In this document: positions 1 through 12,050 of the stretch, in pieces
Numbering within the stretch: position 1 is the stretch's first letter
How the letters are laid out: each line of letters begins with the position of its first letter
Assembly: GCA_035772735.1 (NCBI GenBank)
Contig: JASDFA010000002.1
Span: 5,766,001-5,830,000 of the forward strand
DNA length: 64,000 nucleotides
Source of the DNA: Datura wrightii
Taxonomy: Eukaryota > Streptophyta > Magnoliopsida > Solanales > Solanaceae
Direction: 5' to 3'
The notes under the pieces: model-generated
Seen by the model: the letters and a program-made list of their open reading frames with translations, nothing else
What the model was told of the DNA's origin: nothing
The model's database searches: none
Made by a program: the position numbers and the translations under genes

Positions 1-555
1 TAAAAATATTGGATCGAAGAGAAGAGAATAGGTGGCACGCGGGTGGATACTAGCGAAACATCGAAGGAATCACCTAAGGCTACTGAAACTCACTAGATGA
101 AAAATTAATTAGAGATGGATGTTCATGGAATGTAACCAGCGAATCTCCGGTACTCCCGCAAGTACCAGAATGCTGATCAAGGGTAAAAATGTCCAGCATG
201 GAAAAAGAGAGGTGGATACCCTACTTTTGAATATATTCTAGAGAGAAGTACTCTGTACTCATGAGATCTCTAATTTTTAGCTTTTAGAACATTCTCTTGG
301 CAGAGAAGAAAGTAAGAATTTGATTGGTGGAAATTAAAAAGAATTGTTTTCTGTTTCTTCTTCTTCTTCCTCTATAGCAAGGTACTGCAATTGTTGAATA
401 CTTTTTGTTGAATCTGAGTTTGCTACTCCTATTATTGAATTCAATGAGTTTATTATTAAATGTGCTTTTGAATTTCTAAACTATGAGTAGCTAAATCATT
501 AACTAGAGGTATGTGGTGATGAATGCTTAATTAGAGTGGGTATTGCTAGAGTCAT
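1..555. other. Unassigned flank, possibly the U5 side of an old Athila/Tat-type LTR
   Basis: No gene is seen. The stretch around 480-500 (ATGAGTAGCTAAATC) resembles the ATGAGTGGCTAATTCC found in the R-U5 part of the complete Athila-like LTR at 30114. The AT-rich style with pyrimidine runs around 350-375 also fits an old LTR. The flank seems to resume after the solo LTR, at 2061. The assignment is an inference from short similarities only. Confidence 0.3.
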
Positions 556-2055
556 TGTTGTGCCCGCAAGTGTACGGGTCGTACAAGTAATACAGTGGCC
601 CTTTTTAAGAGCCGGATGTTGAATCCACAGGGACTGGACCAATTCAGCTAACTATCGCGTTCAAGTGTGATATTAAATTCCGCAAGTGTTGATTGTAGAC
701 GTTTTCGATAGAGTTAATTAAATCTAGGGTCGGTCAACGAAATACTCTGAATTAATTCAAGGAGCAACTAGAGTTAAAGCCAGATAATCATGTGATACTA
801 CGATTTGCAATGGTTTAAGTATGAAACTATCAGTTCTCATCTCACATAATTGTAATTGCATGTTCATGGTCTTTCGAACCTCTAAACATGACAAACTAGC
901 CTCACTACTACATTGTTGAGCGAGGATGTTATTTCCAGTTCGTGGGTAATTCACTACGTGGATGTGGTTTACGGGGTTTATGCTCTTGATTAGGAACTTT
1001 CATACCTCTAATCATTTAACTCAACTTAGCCTCACAACTACTTCTTCGAGTGGTGATGTGATAATTCTAAGTTGGTGTCTAGCTCATCCCATTTTATCAA
1101 CCAAGCAAGGTATTAGGTATATTTCTATCCTAACACAAATCATATCGTGAGATATCATCTTGCTCCCTACATTCTCTTGTTCTTGCCTTGGTTATCTTTC
1201 TCAAGAATGTACCTAAGCTTAACCTACTTGTTGTCATGGTGATCAGTCATAAAAACAACCATAATTCAGAATGCAAGACAAAACAACAATCAATAACTTA
1301 AAACAGAAACAAAATCGCAAAATCACAATCATATCTTGTGGCTTCAACCCTAGATGGAGGGTTCTAACCACTCATGTTCGTATAATTACAAGAAAACATA
1401 ATTAAAGTAACATACTTACAAGAATTGGTAGAAGAGAAGATGAAATTGATGAACCCTAGGTTAGTTCTCCCACTTCTCCCTCACTCCTTGGCAGTTTTTC
1501 AGAAATAAATTGTGACCCTCCTTTCTTCCTTTCTTTTTTTTTAGGAACTAAGGGACCTATTTATAGTAAATGAGAGATGTATAAAATTATGCCCGACACG
1601 GAATAGCTCCGTGTCACGGACGTTATCGCGCCATTATGCCTCCGTGACAAGGAAGCGTCGCGTAGGCACACTGGAAAGCAAAACAGTCGCCAAGCAGAAG
1701 CTGTTCGCGATGGCAGCGTGTCACGCTGCTTGTGCAGCGCGTTTGATGGTGTGTCATGGCCTGGTCGTGCAGCCTTCCTGCTGTGGCACGTTGCCAATGC
1801 GCAAGCGGGCTGTTTCGCGCATCCTCCTTGCCGACGTTTGCTATCTACTTTCGATTCCAAGCCTCCACTTCACCAACTCATGGATTAGTTCCTCAAATTC
1901 ATTGTCAACCTACAAAAACAAGAACTAATCATGTTGGTTAGTGTATATATTCACATTTACATAAATTTACATGAGAATGCATATAATTAAATAGATAAAC
2001 AAGGCAAAACTAAGTTATAAAGTATCACTTGGGCATGCTATTTTGCCCAAGATCA
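556..2055 (-). repeat. Solo Athila-like LTR, minus orientation
   Basis: Begins TGTTGTGCCCGC and ends CCCAAGATCA, so on the minus strand it opens TGATCTTGGGC, like the complete Athila-like LTR at 29437. Flanked by GTCAT (551-555) and ATCAT (2056-2060), an almost perfect 5-bp target duplication, with no primer site or polypurine tract on either side. That is the signature of a solo LTR left by LTR-LTR recombination. It carries the conserved U5 motif (AATCCACAGGGACT near 620, the reverse complement of the CTGTGGGAT class). It also has a CpG-rich U3 block at 1590-1830 including the 13-bp palindrome TCCGTGTCACGGA (1608-1620). It is related over its length to the LTR at 18594-20155. The ORFs inside are incidental. 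Confidence 0.8.
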
Positions 2056-2060
2056 ATCAT

Positions 2061-2489
2061 CTCAATATTGTTTAATTAGTGTATATCTGTTAGATTCTCT
2101 CCAATCTATAATTGAAAATCCATTGTTGTTGATGTGAGTCTAACTGTTCTTACTTGATTTTTACTTGCAAAAGAAGAATTGAGTATTGGGAGAGAATTTA
2201 ATAGTGGACATCAATGAGAGATTGTGAAATTTGGCTGGAAATATCCAAAATTACATTCTTATACCTAATTAATAGCTAATAGCTAGAAATTAGTGAAGTT
2301 ATTAATCCAAATCTGGTTATATTGATTTAATGGTGTCTTGGGGTATGAAAGAACTCTACCCACTTTCCTGAGATTATTTACAAAAATTGAACTTATGAGA
2401 TGATCCAGCATAACCCTTTTAGTTAGCATATCATCTACACCATACCTCTAGTCTTTCACAGTCTTGTCAAAATTCTTGGTAATGAGCAA
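2061..2489. other. Unassigned AT-rich sequence
   Basis: Continuation of the sequence interrupted by the solo LTR. No coding potential, primer site or recognisable repeat is seen. It is likely old retroelement sequence. Confidence 0.3.
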
Positions 2490-4022
2490 TGAATATGCAT
2501 CTGAATCATATAGACAATGGGAGACTCTTCACTTAACCGACATACCACGATAGAGCTTATATGGTCCTGACTATCACGCTTAAGTGGGCATAGCCATCCA
2601 AAACCTTGCCAGGGCTAAGGACACTACCATGATATCGATATCAAGCTCATGGGCCATTAGGGCTGGGAATAGCTCACAAGGGAGGTCCCAATAATATAAT
2701 AGTATCAACCTACATTGGCGCGTAGTTCTGGGGCATAAGGTGGTCGACCTTATCCTGCTCGGTACTAGACTCTTCTCCCAAGACATGGAATGTTCTACAT
2801 CATATATAACAAAGCTAAAAAATAACATACATCTCAATTATGAAGTTAGGCATATGAGAAGCTTTATTTTGAAACATACCACAAGCTTAAAGACAAGTGG
2901 ACGAATTTACTCCAAAAACCATGGTAAACTTAATTTAGAGATACTACATCATCATACTCGATACAAGGGCCCTGCCAAAACTTCATCATGCTTGGATCTA
3001 CTCAATTTATTTTGAAAAAAATGTCATAATCATGGGTAGCTTTAGAAACATGTTTTTTATCATCAAATCTCATCATCATCAAACATTCATCATTATTCTC
3101 TTCCTTCATGAACTTCTCATCCATGGGCATTTTATTTCATAATTTAGAAAACACAATTTTTATTGAAAACAATTTAAAATCTTCCCAAGCATCACAATTT
3201 ATCAATAAAAACATAATCTAATCATACCCATGTATAGAAATTGAAGAATTATCCAATTGGGTAAAAACCCCAAAACTTGATCATTGGAATTTCTCATACT
3301 TAGATGGAGATTGGGCATGGTGAGGAAGGAAGAACCCACTTATAACGCTACATACTTGGAAGGAATTGATTCTACCATATCTTTGAATACTCAAGAGGAA
3401 GTTGGATGGAAACCTTGACACTAGCCTTGAATCACCTCTTCAACCTCTCAAGATTGCATGCATGGAATGAATGACTTAGAATAGGTTTTCCCCTCTTAAA
3501 ACCCACTAAAACGAGCCTTAAACGACATAGTATAGGTCTTATGAACTTAGGAATTACGAAAAGACCCTTACTATTTCGCAGAAAAATAACTGTCAGGTGG
3601 TCCTAACGGACGACCTAACGACTCGTTATCGGCCGAAACAACTCGTCATGTTGCTCGTTGAGTACACTGCCTTGTCTAAACTCCTGGTCTCGTAATGGAG
3701 GTGGTTTTTTAGGGGTGACCACGACTCATGGTCACCAATAGTCAAGTACACTAGTCTGACCTCTTCTATTTTTCTTCCCCCTTACACTTCTATTGATCTA
3801 ACGACTCGTGGTGATTGACCACGAGTCATTCCTACGCTCGTAGGGAACCCTTTTCCTCCAAACTTCCTATTCTCCACTGGTCTTGTCCACGAGTCACCTG
3901 ACGACTCATGGGCTGGTCTCACGAGTCATCCAACGACTCGTTTTATGCCTGCAACTTGAATTTTTAATTTTTTTCCCCATTTCAACTCCCGGGTCCGATA
4001 TGTGAGCTCTCGGGGTATAACA
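2490..4022 (-). repeat. Tekay-type LTR, minus orientation, truncated on the left
   Basis: From about 2490 it matches the LTR at 61282-63548, sharing the run of phrases around 'accacgatagagctta' and 'accatgatatc'. It ends GGTATAACA at 4022, the reverse complement of an LTR start TGTTATACC. About 700 bp of the left part is missing. A degenerate polypurine tract follows (minus-strand reading TTGGAGAGTAAA directly before the LTR), so this was a 3' LTR. At 3610-3950 it carries an array of ACGACTCGT/ACGAGTCGT words typical of this family's U3. Confidence 0.7.
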
Positions 4023-4235
4023 TTTACTCTCCAAGTATATAATATAATATAAATCAAACTCCAAGGGTTTTCTTCATACCACGGTTCTTTCCCAAGGAGT
4101 ATTTCTCGTTTTTCCTTTCCCTTTTGTTGTCGAATCAGGTTAGCACTTCTCGATGATAGATTCAGTGGAAACTTTCTTAAGGGAAAATGCCATGTCATTT
4201 TTGAGTCTCTTATGGAGCTGTTTTGAGAGGCACCA
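4023..4235. other. Short unassigned spacer
   Basis: Contains the degenerate polypurine tract of the preceding LTR and AT-rich sequence. No gene or repeat is recognised. Confidence 0.3.
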
Positions 4236-5224
4236 TGTAATGCCCCAGAAACTCAAAGACTAGATCCGAGACTTAAAATAGAGAAAACTGGAAACTCTGC
4301 ATCAGGTCACAGAACGAGTCGTTCTGTGATCCGTGAGTGTGACCACGAGTCATTAAGTGACTCGTGGTGAGGAATTTGAACTTGATTGAAAATTTTAGAA
4401 AAGGGGGTGACCACGGGTGTGACCATGATTCGTGGTCAACACCATGAGTCGTGGGGAGATTCATTGTCATTGTTTGACAGGAAGTTGGAGAATTCAGGTA
4501 GTGTACTCAACGGGTCCTCACCATGACTTGTTTGGGGCATCACGAGTCATGGAAGTTCTTCTCAAGAGCTCTCAAGAAAATCCTGCGGTTCCTCACCAGT
4601 TGCAGTCATTCAAACTTCTTTCTCCGGGGAAATTCTAGGCCAGGTATGTCGGAATTCAACAAGGGAATGGTTCTTCCACTATGTCCCAAAATTATTCCCT
4701 ATTGATCTCTATCAGTTCTATCCCTAAAACTATCAAATGTTAAGAAATTGTCACTCATACTTCATTTAATTCATGTGGAAGATTATTTTATGTTAATTAT
4801 GGATATTTACCACCAGCTTGTGACCGTAATGATGTTTGTTCTTGTGAAGTGAAATTTATCCCTAGTCCTTGAACGTAGAAAAATCTAGAATCTTGCAATA
4901 GTCACTAAACAGTTAAATTTTCTTGATTCCTTCAGTGTTGAGGATTCCCATATTGTCCGTTGGTGCTAAAAAATTAGTTAGATTGATGTAAGTGCAGTTC
5001 AGTTAAAATGTTAGAATACTTAGAGTTAGTTAGAAATGTCAGCTGATCAGTTTGACTACAAAAATTGCTCGAGGTGTCAGTAGTACCTCCCAGTTATCAG
5101 AATCAGACTCGAAACTCAGTTTTAGTGGTTCACTATGTGGTCATGACACTTTCAGATAAGTAGCTCTAACCAACCTTAGGACCCCAATTACATATTACAG
5201 CTTGTTCTTTAGACGGTTATGACG
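4236..5224 (+). repeat. Tekay-type LTR fragment, 5' part
   Basis: Starts TGTAATGCCCCAGAAACTC and aligns with the start of the LTR at 16339: both continue with 'cacagaacgagtc' and 'gactc[g/a]tggtgagg'. The U3 word array lies at 4315-4560. A phrase of the GCCAGGTATGT type near 4641 matches the segment found in all Tekay-type LTRs here. It is cut at 5224 by a second LTR, and the remainder is not found in the window. Confidence 0.65.
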
Positions 5225-6053
5225 TGTAATACCCCGGAAGTGCCTAGGAATATACTGGTGGAGCTAAAATGCAAAACTGGTAAAAGTTGAGGAAAACGTT
5301 GCAGGACAAGAGGTACAACAACTCGTGGTAGGTAACCACGAGCCATTGTTGGCAGTCATGGGTTCAGGTGTTCAGGTGGCAATGGAAGCAACGGTTGATG
5401 TAACGACTCATTGTAAGAAACAATAAATCGTTGTTAGTGGTTGTGGTAGGAGATGGACTTAGTAGTTGGGGAGTATAACAGGTCATGCAACGACCCATTC
5501 TGAAGAGTCGTAGTAAGGAAACCCAGATCTCCAGTGGAAACAATGGATGGAAACCACGACCCGTTGTAGGGTACAACGAGTTGTGGTGAGGCTCGTTGAG
5601 AAGGAACTCAGAAAATTCATAAGAGGAGACAACGACCGAAGGAACGACTCGTGGTATCTAAGGATGAGTCGTCCTGTCTACTCATGGTATGAATTCGATA
5701 GAAGGCCGGGATAGTGCTTAGCACGGATAGATACCACGGTTCGTGGTATCCTCTAATGACCCATTGGGTCGTCCGTTGTTTCGCCTAGTGACCAATTTTC
5801 TGCGAATTCAGTAAGGTTATTTCTGTCATTTCCTAAGTTCCAGGGGCCTATACTACATCATTTAAGGCTTGTTTCAGTGGGTTTAGGGAGGGGAAAAGCC
5901 TACTCTAAGTTATTCTTCCCATGCATGCAAGTTTGAAGGATTGAAGAGGTGATTCAAGGCCAAATCTCAAGGTTTCCATTGGAATCTTAGCTTGGGCAAT
6001 TAGAGGGTGTTAGAATTCACTATTCCCAGGTATGTAAGGCTATTAGTGGGTGC
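5225..6053 (+). repeat. Tekay-type LTR fragment inserted in the previous LTR
   Basis: Starts TGTAATACCCCGG, the exact type of start deduced for the Tekay element at 27068-46412. The U3 array of CCACGA/TCGTGG words runs 5320-5790, followed by 'attcccaggtatgtaagg' (about 6022), matching the equivalent place in the other LTRs. It is truncated at 6053 where an unrelated LTR begins. TGACG (5220-5224) would be the left target duplication, but the right one is not visible. Confidence 0.65.
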
Positions 6054-7576
6054 TGATGTGTTGTGGATTTACAACACTATTGACACTCAAAACTAAGAAA
6101 ATAGCATGCACTTAGGTGTATTTATGTAGATATGAGGCACTTTTCCTTTGATTTTAGGATAAATGGGTGTTGGAGCGTAAATTTGCAAAAAGGAAGCTAA
6201 AAATGTGCAAAAAAAGGGCAAAAATGCAGTCCACAGTACCATCCATAGGATGGACCTATGAGTCTACTGATGGCCGTGATAAGAAGCAGACGACTGAATT
6301 TGGAAGAATGAACCTACGAGTCGTGGTAAGGAAGTCATGATGAACTCCAGAAGAATTTCACTAGAGGATGATTGTCTATATGAGAGGATACCACGACCCG
6401 TGAGAGCTTGGTATGAGTCATACCATATCGGTCATGGTGAACTTCAGACTAATTGCAAAGATTCAAAATCAAGCCACGGGAGCCTGGTACGAGTCGTAGG
6501 AAGGAGGTACAAATTGTACCTTGGCCTAAAACTTATCCAAAATAAGCCAAAAATCCTAACCACGAGATGCTGCCACAAATCGTAGTATGCTCCTATGAGT
6601 CATAGGATCATCCCTGAGAAGATCGGCACCAGATATGGAAAATCGCGCTCTTAGCCTAGGAAAAGGATTCTTTTGTCTATACAAATACGTTTTATGTTCT
6701 ATTTTTAGGAGGGGACATTTAGAAGAATTAGTTTTAGTTGGAAAACATTGGAGTAGACAATTTTACATCTTTGAAAGAAAGAATTGAGTTGGTTCAACCT
6801 TGTGATCAACCTTTTCTTGAATTCATATTGTTTTTGCTACTTGTTCTTAAAGATTTTGCAGATTAATTAAAGGAAGCGTTTTTCTCAATCATATTTGTAA
6901 GTATTGTTTTATGTCTTTAATCATGAACACACTTCACAACCTTATAACTATGAGAGGGTAAAACCTCCATATCTAGGGTTGTGGGAATCATGGTAGATTA
7001 ACAAGCTAGGGTTGCACAAAGTGAGTCTAAAACCAATACTAATTACTTATATTGTATTCTCTTCATGCTTTAATGATTCTTAGTGGTGTACAATGTTAGG
7101 AAGTGCCCGAATTCTTTACTTTCTTTGGTCAAAGAGGTAGAGATTAGGAAAAGAGAATTACAACGGAGCCTTGATCTTGATGATCATTGTATTAACTTGA
7201 GTTGTGGTCACAGGATAGTTATATCTGGAACTTAGTGATAACGGTTAGTTTGAAAACACTCATGAGACTTGGTTTAGTAATTGAGTATAGTCATTCAATA
7301 GGGATTGGTCGATCGTTTGAATGAACCTAAGTTATCAGTTCTGCAAGTAAATATTGGTGAAGATCACGAGTGTATACCTAAAGCTGTTGTGAATCCATGG
7401 GGAACACAAACCCTAGTTATCCTTTAATTATTGATTCACAACCATAATCCTGACAGCTGCTTTATTGTTACTATTGATTGTTATTAGAATCCCCCCAATT
7501 GTGAAGTAACTATCATACAAGTTCACTTACCGGCTGTAATCTAGATCTTCCATATTCCCTGTGGGATCGACCCAAC
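6054..7576 (+). repeat. Athila/Tat-type LTR, 3' end missing
   Basis: Begins TGATGTGTTGTGG at an abrupt break in the Tekay-type LTR. It ends within the conserved U5 phrase CCTGTGGGATCGACCC (7556-7573), where a new LTR starts. The complete Athila-like LTR has the same phrase about 95 bp before its end, so only the tail is lost. Its U3 (6240-6610) holds words such as ACGAGTCGTGG (6318) and CCACGACCCGTGAG (6392), the same vocabulary as the Tekay-type LTRs although the rest of the LTR is unrelated. Confidence 0.6.
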
Positions 7577-9486
7577 TGTTACACCCCAAACTTTTTTTGG
7601 TAATTATTTGATGTTTGTATGCAATGTTAAGGGAAGTACGGGTTGTATATTTGCCGTAGATGACAAGGGAAATGTGTACGAACGGAAAACCGAAGAGTAT
7701 GTGAAGTTCATAAGTAATGGTAAACTTTAAATAACCATATCTCCTAGTATATAATGAATTAGAAGCCCCACGACCTATCAAATTAAAGGTCTTTGAGTCT
7801 AGTTATCAGAAAATCAAATGGCTCATCAATCGGTGTTCAGAATAAAAGTAATAAGCATTTTACGGTAGCACTATTGGGCAGTGACATGGACACCGCCCTA
7901 AAAACGGCCACCGCCCAAACACCTTTATATTTTAAGGTTTTGGTTATGAAATCATTTTGAAATTTTCCAGGTTTGAGGTGCTTGCTTACCCTATGAAATA
8001 CTCTCTCTTTTCCAGTAGCAAAGCCTTATAAACCAAGAGGAAATCCCTCAAGAAAACACCATTAAAACTCAAGCAAAAGTTGATGGAAGTGAAGGCAACA
8101 TTGTGGTGAAGTTGTTGCTGCCTTCTAGCTTCGTTTGGGCAGTGTTGTTGCAGCGTGTTTGGGACTACTTTAAGCTAATGTTATACTCCATCTTTGTAGG
8201 AATTTTTCATAATAAATAGTAAGTCACTTCCCTCTTTTTAAATCTCTAATAAGTGTACGAATATTTTAAGGAAAACTAGAAGAAAGTTATGGTTTGTATG
8301 TTGACTTGTTGTGCTGTTATTTTGCTGCATTTTGGACAGAAAGATTGCTGCGTTATTGGGAAGTGATTTTGAGGAAAATACTTCTATTATATTCAAAAAT
8401 ATTCTCACGCCAAGGGTAAGTGTTTCTAATTGCTTAACTTGCCTAAAAGTCCTAGCTAAAGCTAGAAGTTGGAGGTTATGTTGGGCTGCCGTTGTTTGTA
8501 TGTTGCTGTTGAAGTTCTGCTCGTTTTTGATGGTTGGAATAGCTTTGTTTTGCTGAGAATATACTTTATATTTGTGGGAGTTTTTCATTAGAAAAGTGAG
8601 GTAATTTCCTACCTCTATTTTCCTTCAAAGTTGTAGAAAAAAGTTTATATAAGAAATGCTAAGTGTTGCATTATTTGTTTGTGTTGTGACTGCCTACTGA
8701 TGTAATATTTTGGCTGGATAAATTCTATTTAAACAGCCTTGTCACTTGGTGATAAACTCAACTAATTCAAGGGGCAAAAGTTCTGGTTGTTGAAAGAAAG
8801 AAACGACATAAGAAAGCTCGCCGAAAAAAAAAGGTATGTAAGACGCTCTTTGTCTCTTAATTTTCAAGCCCAAATTCATGCCGAGGATTAATCCGGCATT
8901 CCCGTTTACTTGAGCTTCTGTAGTAGCATATTATGGTTCTTCTCAGTTGTTAGAATTACTTGGTATTAAGTTGTTTATTTTGTAAAGAGTTTAAACACAT
9001 GAATGTAAAGCGGAGAGGGAAATTTCATTCGATTGTGGTCATAGTTATAAATTGATTCTGAAGTCCCCTCGGCTTGGGCACCTTGTGCTGGTCCTTTACA
9101 TTATATTATGTGTTTGTGGTTTCAAAGTTGTTTCACATTATAGTTGCTAAGGAAATTGGTAAACATGGCAAGACGACGACCGCGACAAACCTAATAGTTT
9201 ATATCGGTTTTAACTCAATAAGGGTTAACGAGGGTAACAAAATGGAATTTCCCTACAATGGTTACCTACCCTCTTATATTCATGTTTTAAGGTGCCTAGG
9301 GCCATGATAATCTTCCTCTATCCCTCTCCCTTAAGCTAAGAGACTAATTAATACGTTTCTTAATTAACCGATACGTTAAACTTGGAAGATAGAATCCGAA
9401 TGGGTAAACTATTGATATTTCTATGGGACCATCATTATTGGCAGGTTATGCACAATATCTTGATGTTAACATGTCAGACGAAAATC

Positions 9487-9487
<1 letters not shown>

Positions 9488-9546
<59 letters not shown>
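9488..9546. repeat. (AT)n microsatellite
   Basis: An uninterrupted alternating A/T run of about 59 bp inside the long LTR. The ORFs reading through it are artefacts of the repeat. Confidence 0.95.
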
Positions 9547-9547
<1 letters not shown>

Positions 9548-10953
9548 GTTTATGCTTACATTCAAATTACGCGCTAAAGCGTCAAGGATTGCCTTTAGAA
9601 AGTTGTTATATGTTTATTAGAGCTCTTGATTTATCTAGACCTCCTGAGAATTGCAGGCTTTAAGTGGACACGTCGCATGTTCTTTGAAAGTTGTAGATGT
9701 GTTAGGAAATTAACCTAAGTGTAAAAGTTGAGGCGCTAGTAGCAAAGGAGAGATAAGAGTAAATGTTACACGTTTTAAGGCAATATGTAAGGTATATGCC
9801 TTCTGTCCATAGTTGATTTCAAGAACCTTTGAGCGACGTTAAAATATGAGCAAGACAAGTTTAAGAGACAAGGTTGGCAATTAGGTAAGAAGGTAAGTGT
9901 GTACAAGAATTGCTGGAATAGTGAACGCGAGAGTAAATAACTAGGTAGGGAATGACGAATCCTCTTTGGAAAAGAATTTAAGATGAATATGAAAAGTAGA
10001 GCTAAAGGTTGTTAAATTTGATGATAAGTGTTATGATTGTTAATGAATTAGGCAAATAGCTAGCAAGATTTACCCTGTTCTAAAGACGTTTAGCAAAAGA
10101 GTTATAAATAAAGTTGTTTATGTTCAGTTGTGTTAAACTAATGAAAGGCCAGTAAAGTGTTAACTCTTTAAGAAATAATTAGAATCGAATATTTTTAGAT
10201 AGTGACTCACGTTAAAGAGAAGTTCTTCATTGTATTTTTAAACAATTATCTTTGATTATTTGTTCTAAGAGTTGGATTAACTTTTTCAAGTTTTAAAGGA
10301 TTTTATTTTTCTTGGAAGTTTCTAAACTGTTTATAATGCTGCTAAGCTTTTCTAAGCTCCACATATATTGCAATGTTTCATATGAGCTTTTTCTACGTTA
10401 TCTGAAGCACAACTATAAGTCTTTATTTATCTTAAGGCAGCCCCTAGACAGTTGCCTAGCATTCGTATATTAAAGATCTCTAGGTTTGAGATACACAAGT
10501 TATGTCTTCCTATTCATATGTTACCTTGAGATGTGATATGATGTGCAATGAATGAGGTATGCTCACAATTCTTGATATGAAAGTATGAAAGACCAACGAT
10601 TATAAGAACGAAATGAATGCTAAGATTGTTAATAGAAAAAGTTAGGTTAAGTGATTCCTCTCTGCTCCTCGTGTTAGAATTGCTAGGAGATGTTTAAAAT
10701 CATGAACATGAGTCTACACATGTCTTTATGATATTCCAGTTCTAGGAACTTCCCTCGAATTCATTCACAACTTATGTATGTATTTAAGTGCTAAATGAAA
10801 GACCTACATGTGTAGGGCATAATTGTAGTACTAGGGGTCATGGTAAGATCCTACACATGTTATAGTTACTGATCAACATATTTTATGGTTTCTAGTATTC
10901 AGATAGTTTGTATGAGCTCCGTCAGCTCTATTTATGATGGTGATTAAGATTTA

Positions 10954-11226
10954 TTTTTATTTTACCCCGGTTTGGTACACTGGTTGGAGATCTTTTTATT
11001 TTACCCTAGTGTGGTACATCGGCCGGATATAATTTTATTTTACCCCCGTGTGGTACATCGGCTTGATATATTTTTATTTTACCCTGGTGTGGTACATCGG
11101 CTGGTGATATTTTTATTTTACTCCGGTGCGGTACACCGCTGAAGATCTTTTTATTTTACCCCAGTGTGGTACATCGACTAGAGATATTTTTATTTTACCC
11201 CAGTGTGGTACACCGGCTGGACGAAT
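10954..11226 (+). repeat. Minisatellite, seven units of about 39 bp
   Basis: Seven consecutive units each begin TTTTATTTTACCC or a close variant, then GTGTGGTACA, then TCGGCTGG and a GATAT-like tail. Unit starts are spaced 38-39 bp and units differ at several positions. The array lies in the U3-like middle of the long LTR, about 800 bp before its end. Spacers are not unique and repeats not identical, so this is not a CRISPR array. Confidence 0.9.
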
Positions 11227-12033
11227 TTTATATATGGATTTACGGTTGGCTGGTCGCTAGCATTACAGTTATAGTTTCTTTCTTGTGCATTTCTTAATTG
11301 CATTTTCATCTCATTGTAGAGTTATTATCAGCTTTCAGTTTCCAGGATTCCAGGTTGTTACCATTTCTTATTCCTGGTTCAGTTATCTTGAGTTTAGTTA
11401 TGTTATAGTAAGTTGTTATCAATTATACGTTGCAGAGTTCCAGGTTATATATTTCCTTTATATGTTTATGTGCTAAATTAGTTATTACAGGATTGTTATC
11501 CCATGATTACAGTTTCATCCTTACATACTAGTACATTTCATTCGTACTAATGTCCCCTTTCTTGGGGACCTGCGTTCGTGCCGCAGGTGCAGGTAGAGGT
11601 TAGGATGGCCAGTTGAGTAGCAGTTAGTGAGATCAACAGATGGTTGGTATGCTCATTTCTTCCTGGAGCTAGGGCTTAGTTATTTATGCTTGAGTTTTGA
11701 GATGCAGTTATGGGTAGGTCAGAGCCCTGTTCCGATCATCAGTCAGTTTACTCTTTAGAGGCTTTGTGGACTTAATGTGTACAGTGTTATTTAGTTTGTG
11801 GCCTCGTCAGCTTATTGTTGCTTGGTTTAGCAGATTAATTGCCTTGGTTGCATTTCGATTGTTTACCCCGTATTGTTGAGAACTTATGGGTCCAGTTTAT
11901 TCTTCAATTGATTGTGACAGGTGGCCTGGATGGCCTAAGTGTTACAGTTACAGATTTCATATAGCTGGCTTCTCGATCAATCATGAATCGAGTGCCTGTT
12001 GTGCCCTACCCCAGTTTTTGGACGTGATAGACT

Positions 12034-12050
12034 TGGTATCAGAGCGAAGT
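12034..12050 (+). promoter_or_regulatory. tRNA-Met primer binding site
   Basis: TGGTATCAGAGCGAAGT lies 2 nt after the apparent end of the long LTR. The 12-mer TGGTATCAGAGC is the complement of the 3' end of plant initiator tRNA-Met, the usual primer of Tekay/Del and many other plant gypsy elements. Confidence 0.85.

Larger units (their letters stand above)
7577..12031 (+). repeat. Long Tekay/Del-type 5' LTR (about 4.45 kb)
   Basis: Starts TGTTACACCCCAAAC and ends just before a tRNA-Met primer binding site at 12034. U5 features near the end (GGGGACCTGCGTTCGTGCCGC at 11566, split here by eye, and 'gaggctttgtgga' at 11759) match what I know of Solanaceae Del/Tekay LTRs. Inside are a 59-bp AT dinucleotide run, a 39-bp tandem repeat, and a diverged internal duplication (8185-8230 resembles 8560-8630). 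No partner LTR is in the window, so undetected nested sequence could be inflating the length. Confidence 0.6.

Noticed and set aside
1561..1928. Overlapping frames of 99 and 105 codons
   Set aside because: Both are in the U3 of the solo LTR and overlap each other on opposite strands.
9382..9663. 93- and 65-codon frames with alternating Ile-Tyr
   Set aside because: They are translations of the (AT)n microsatellite.
10954..11226. CRISPR-like regular repeats
   Set aside because: The whole 39-bp unit repeats without unique spacers, inside a plant LTR.
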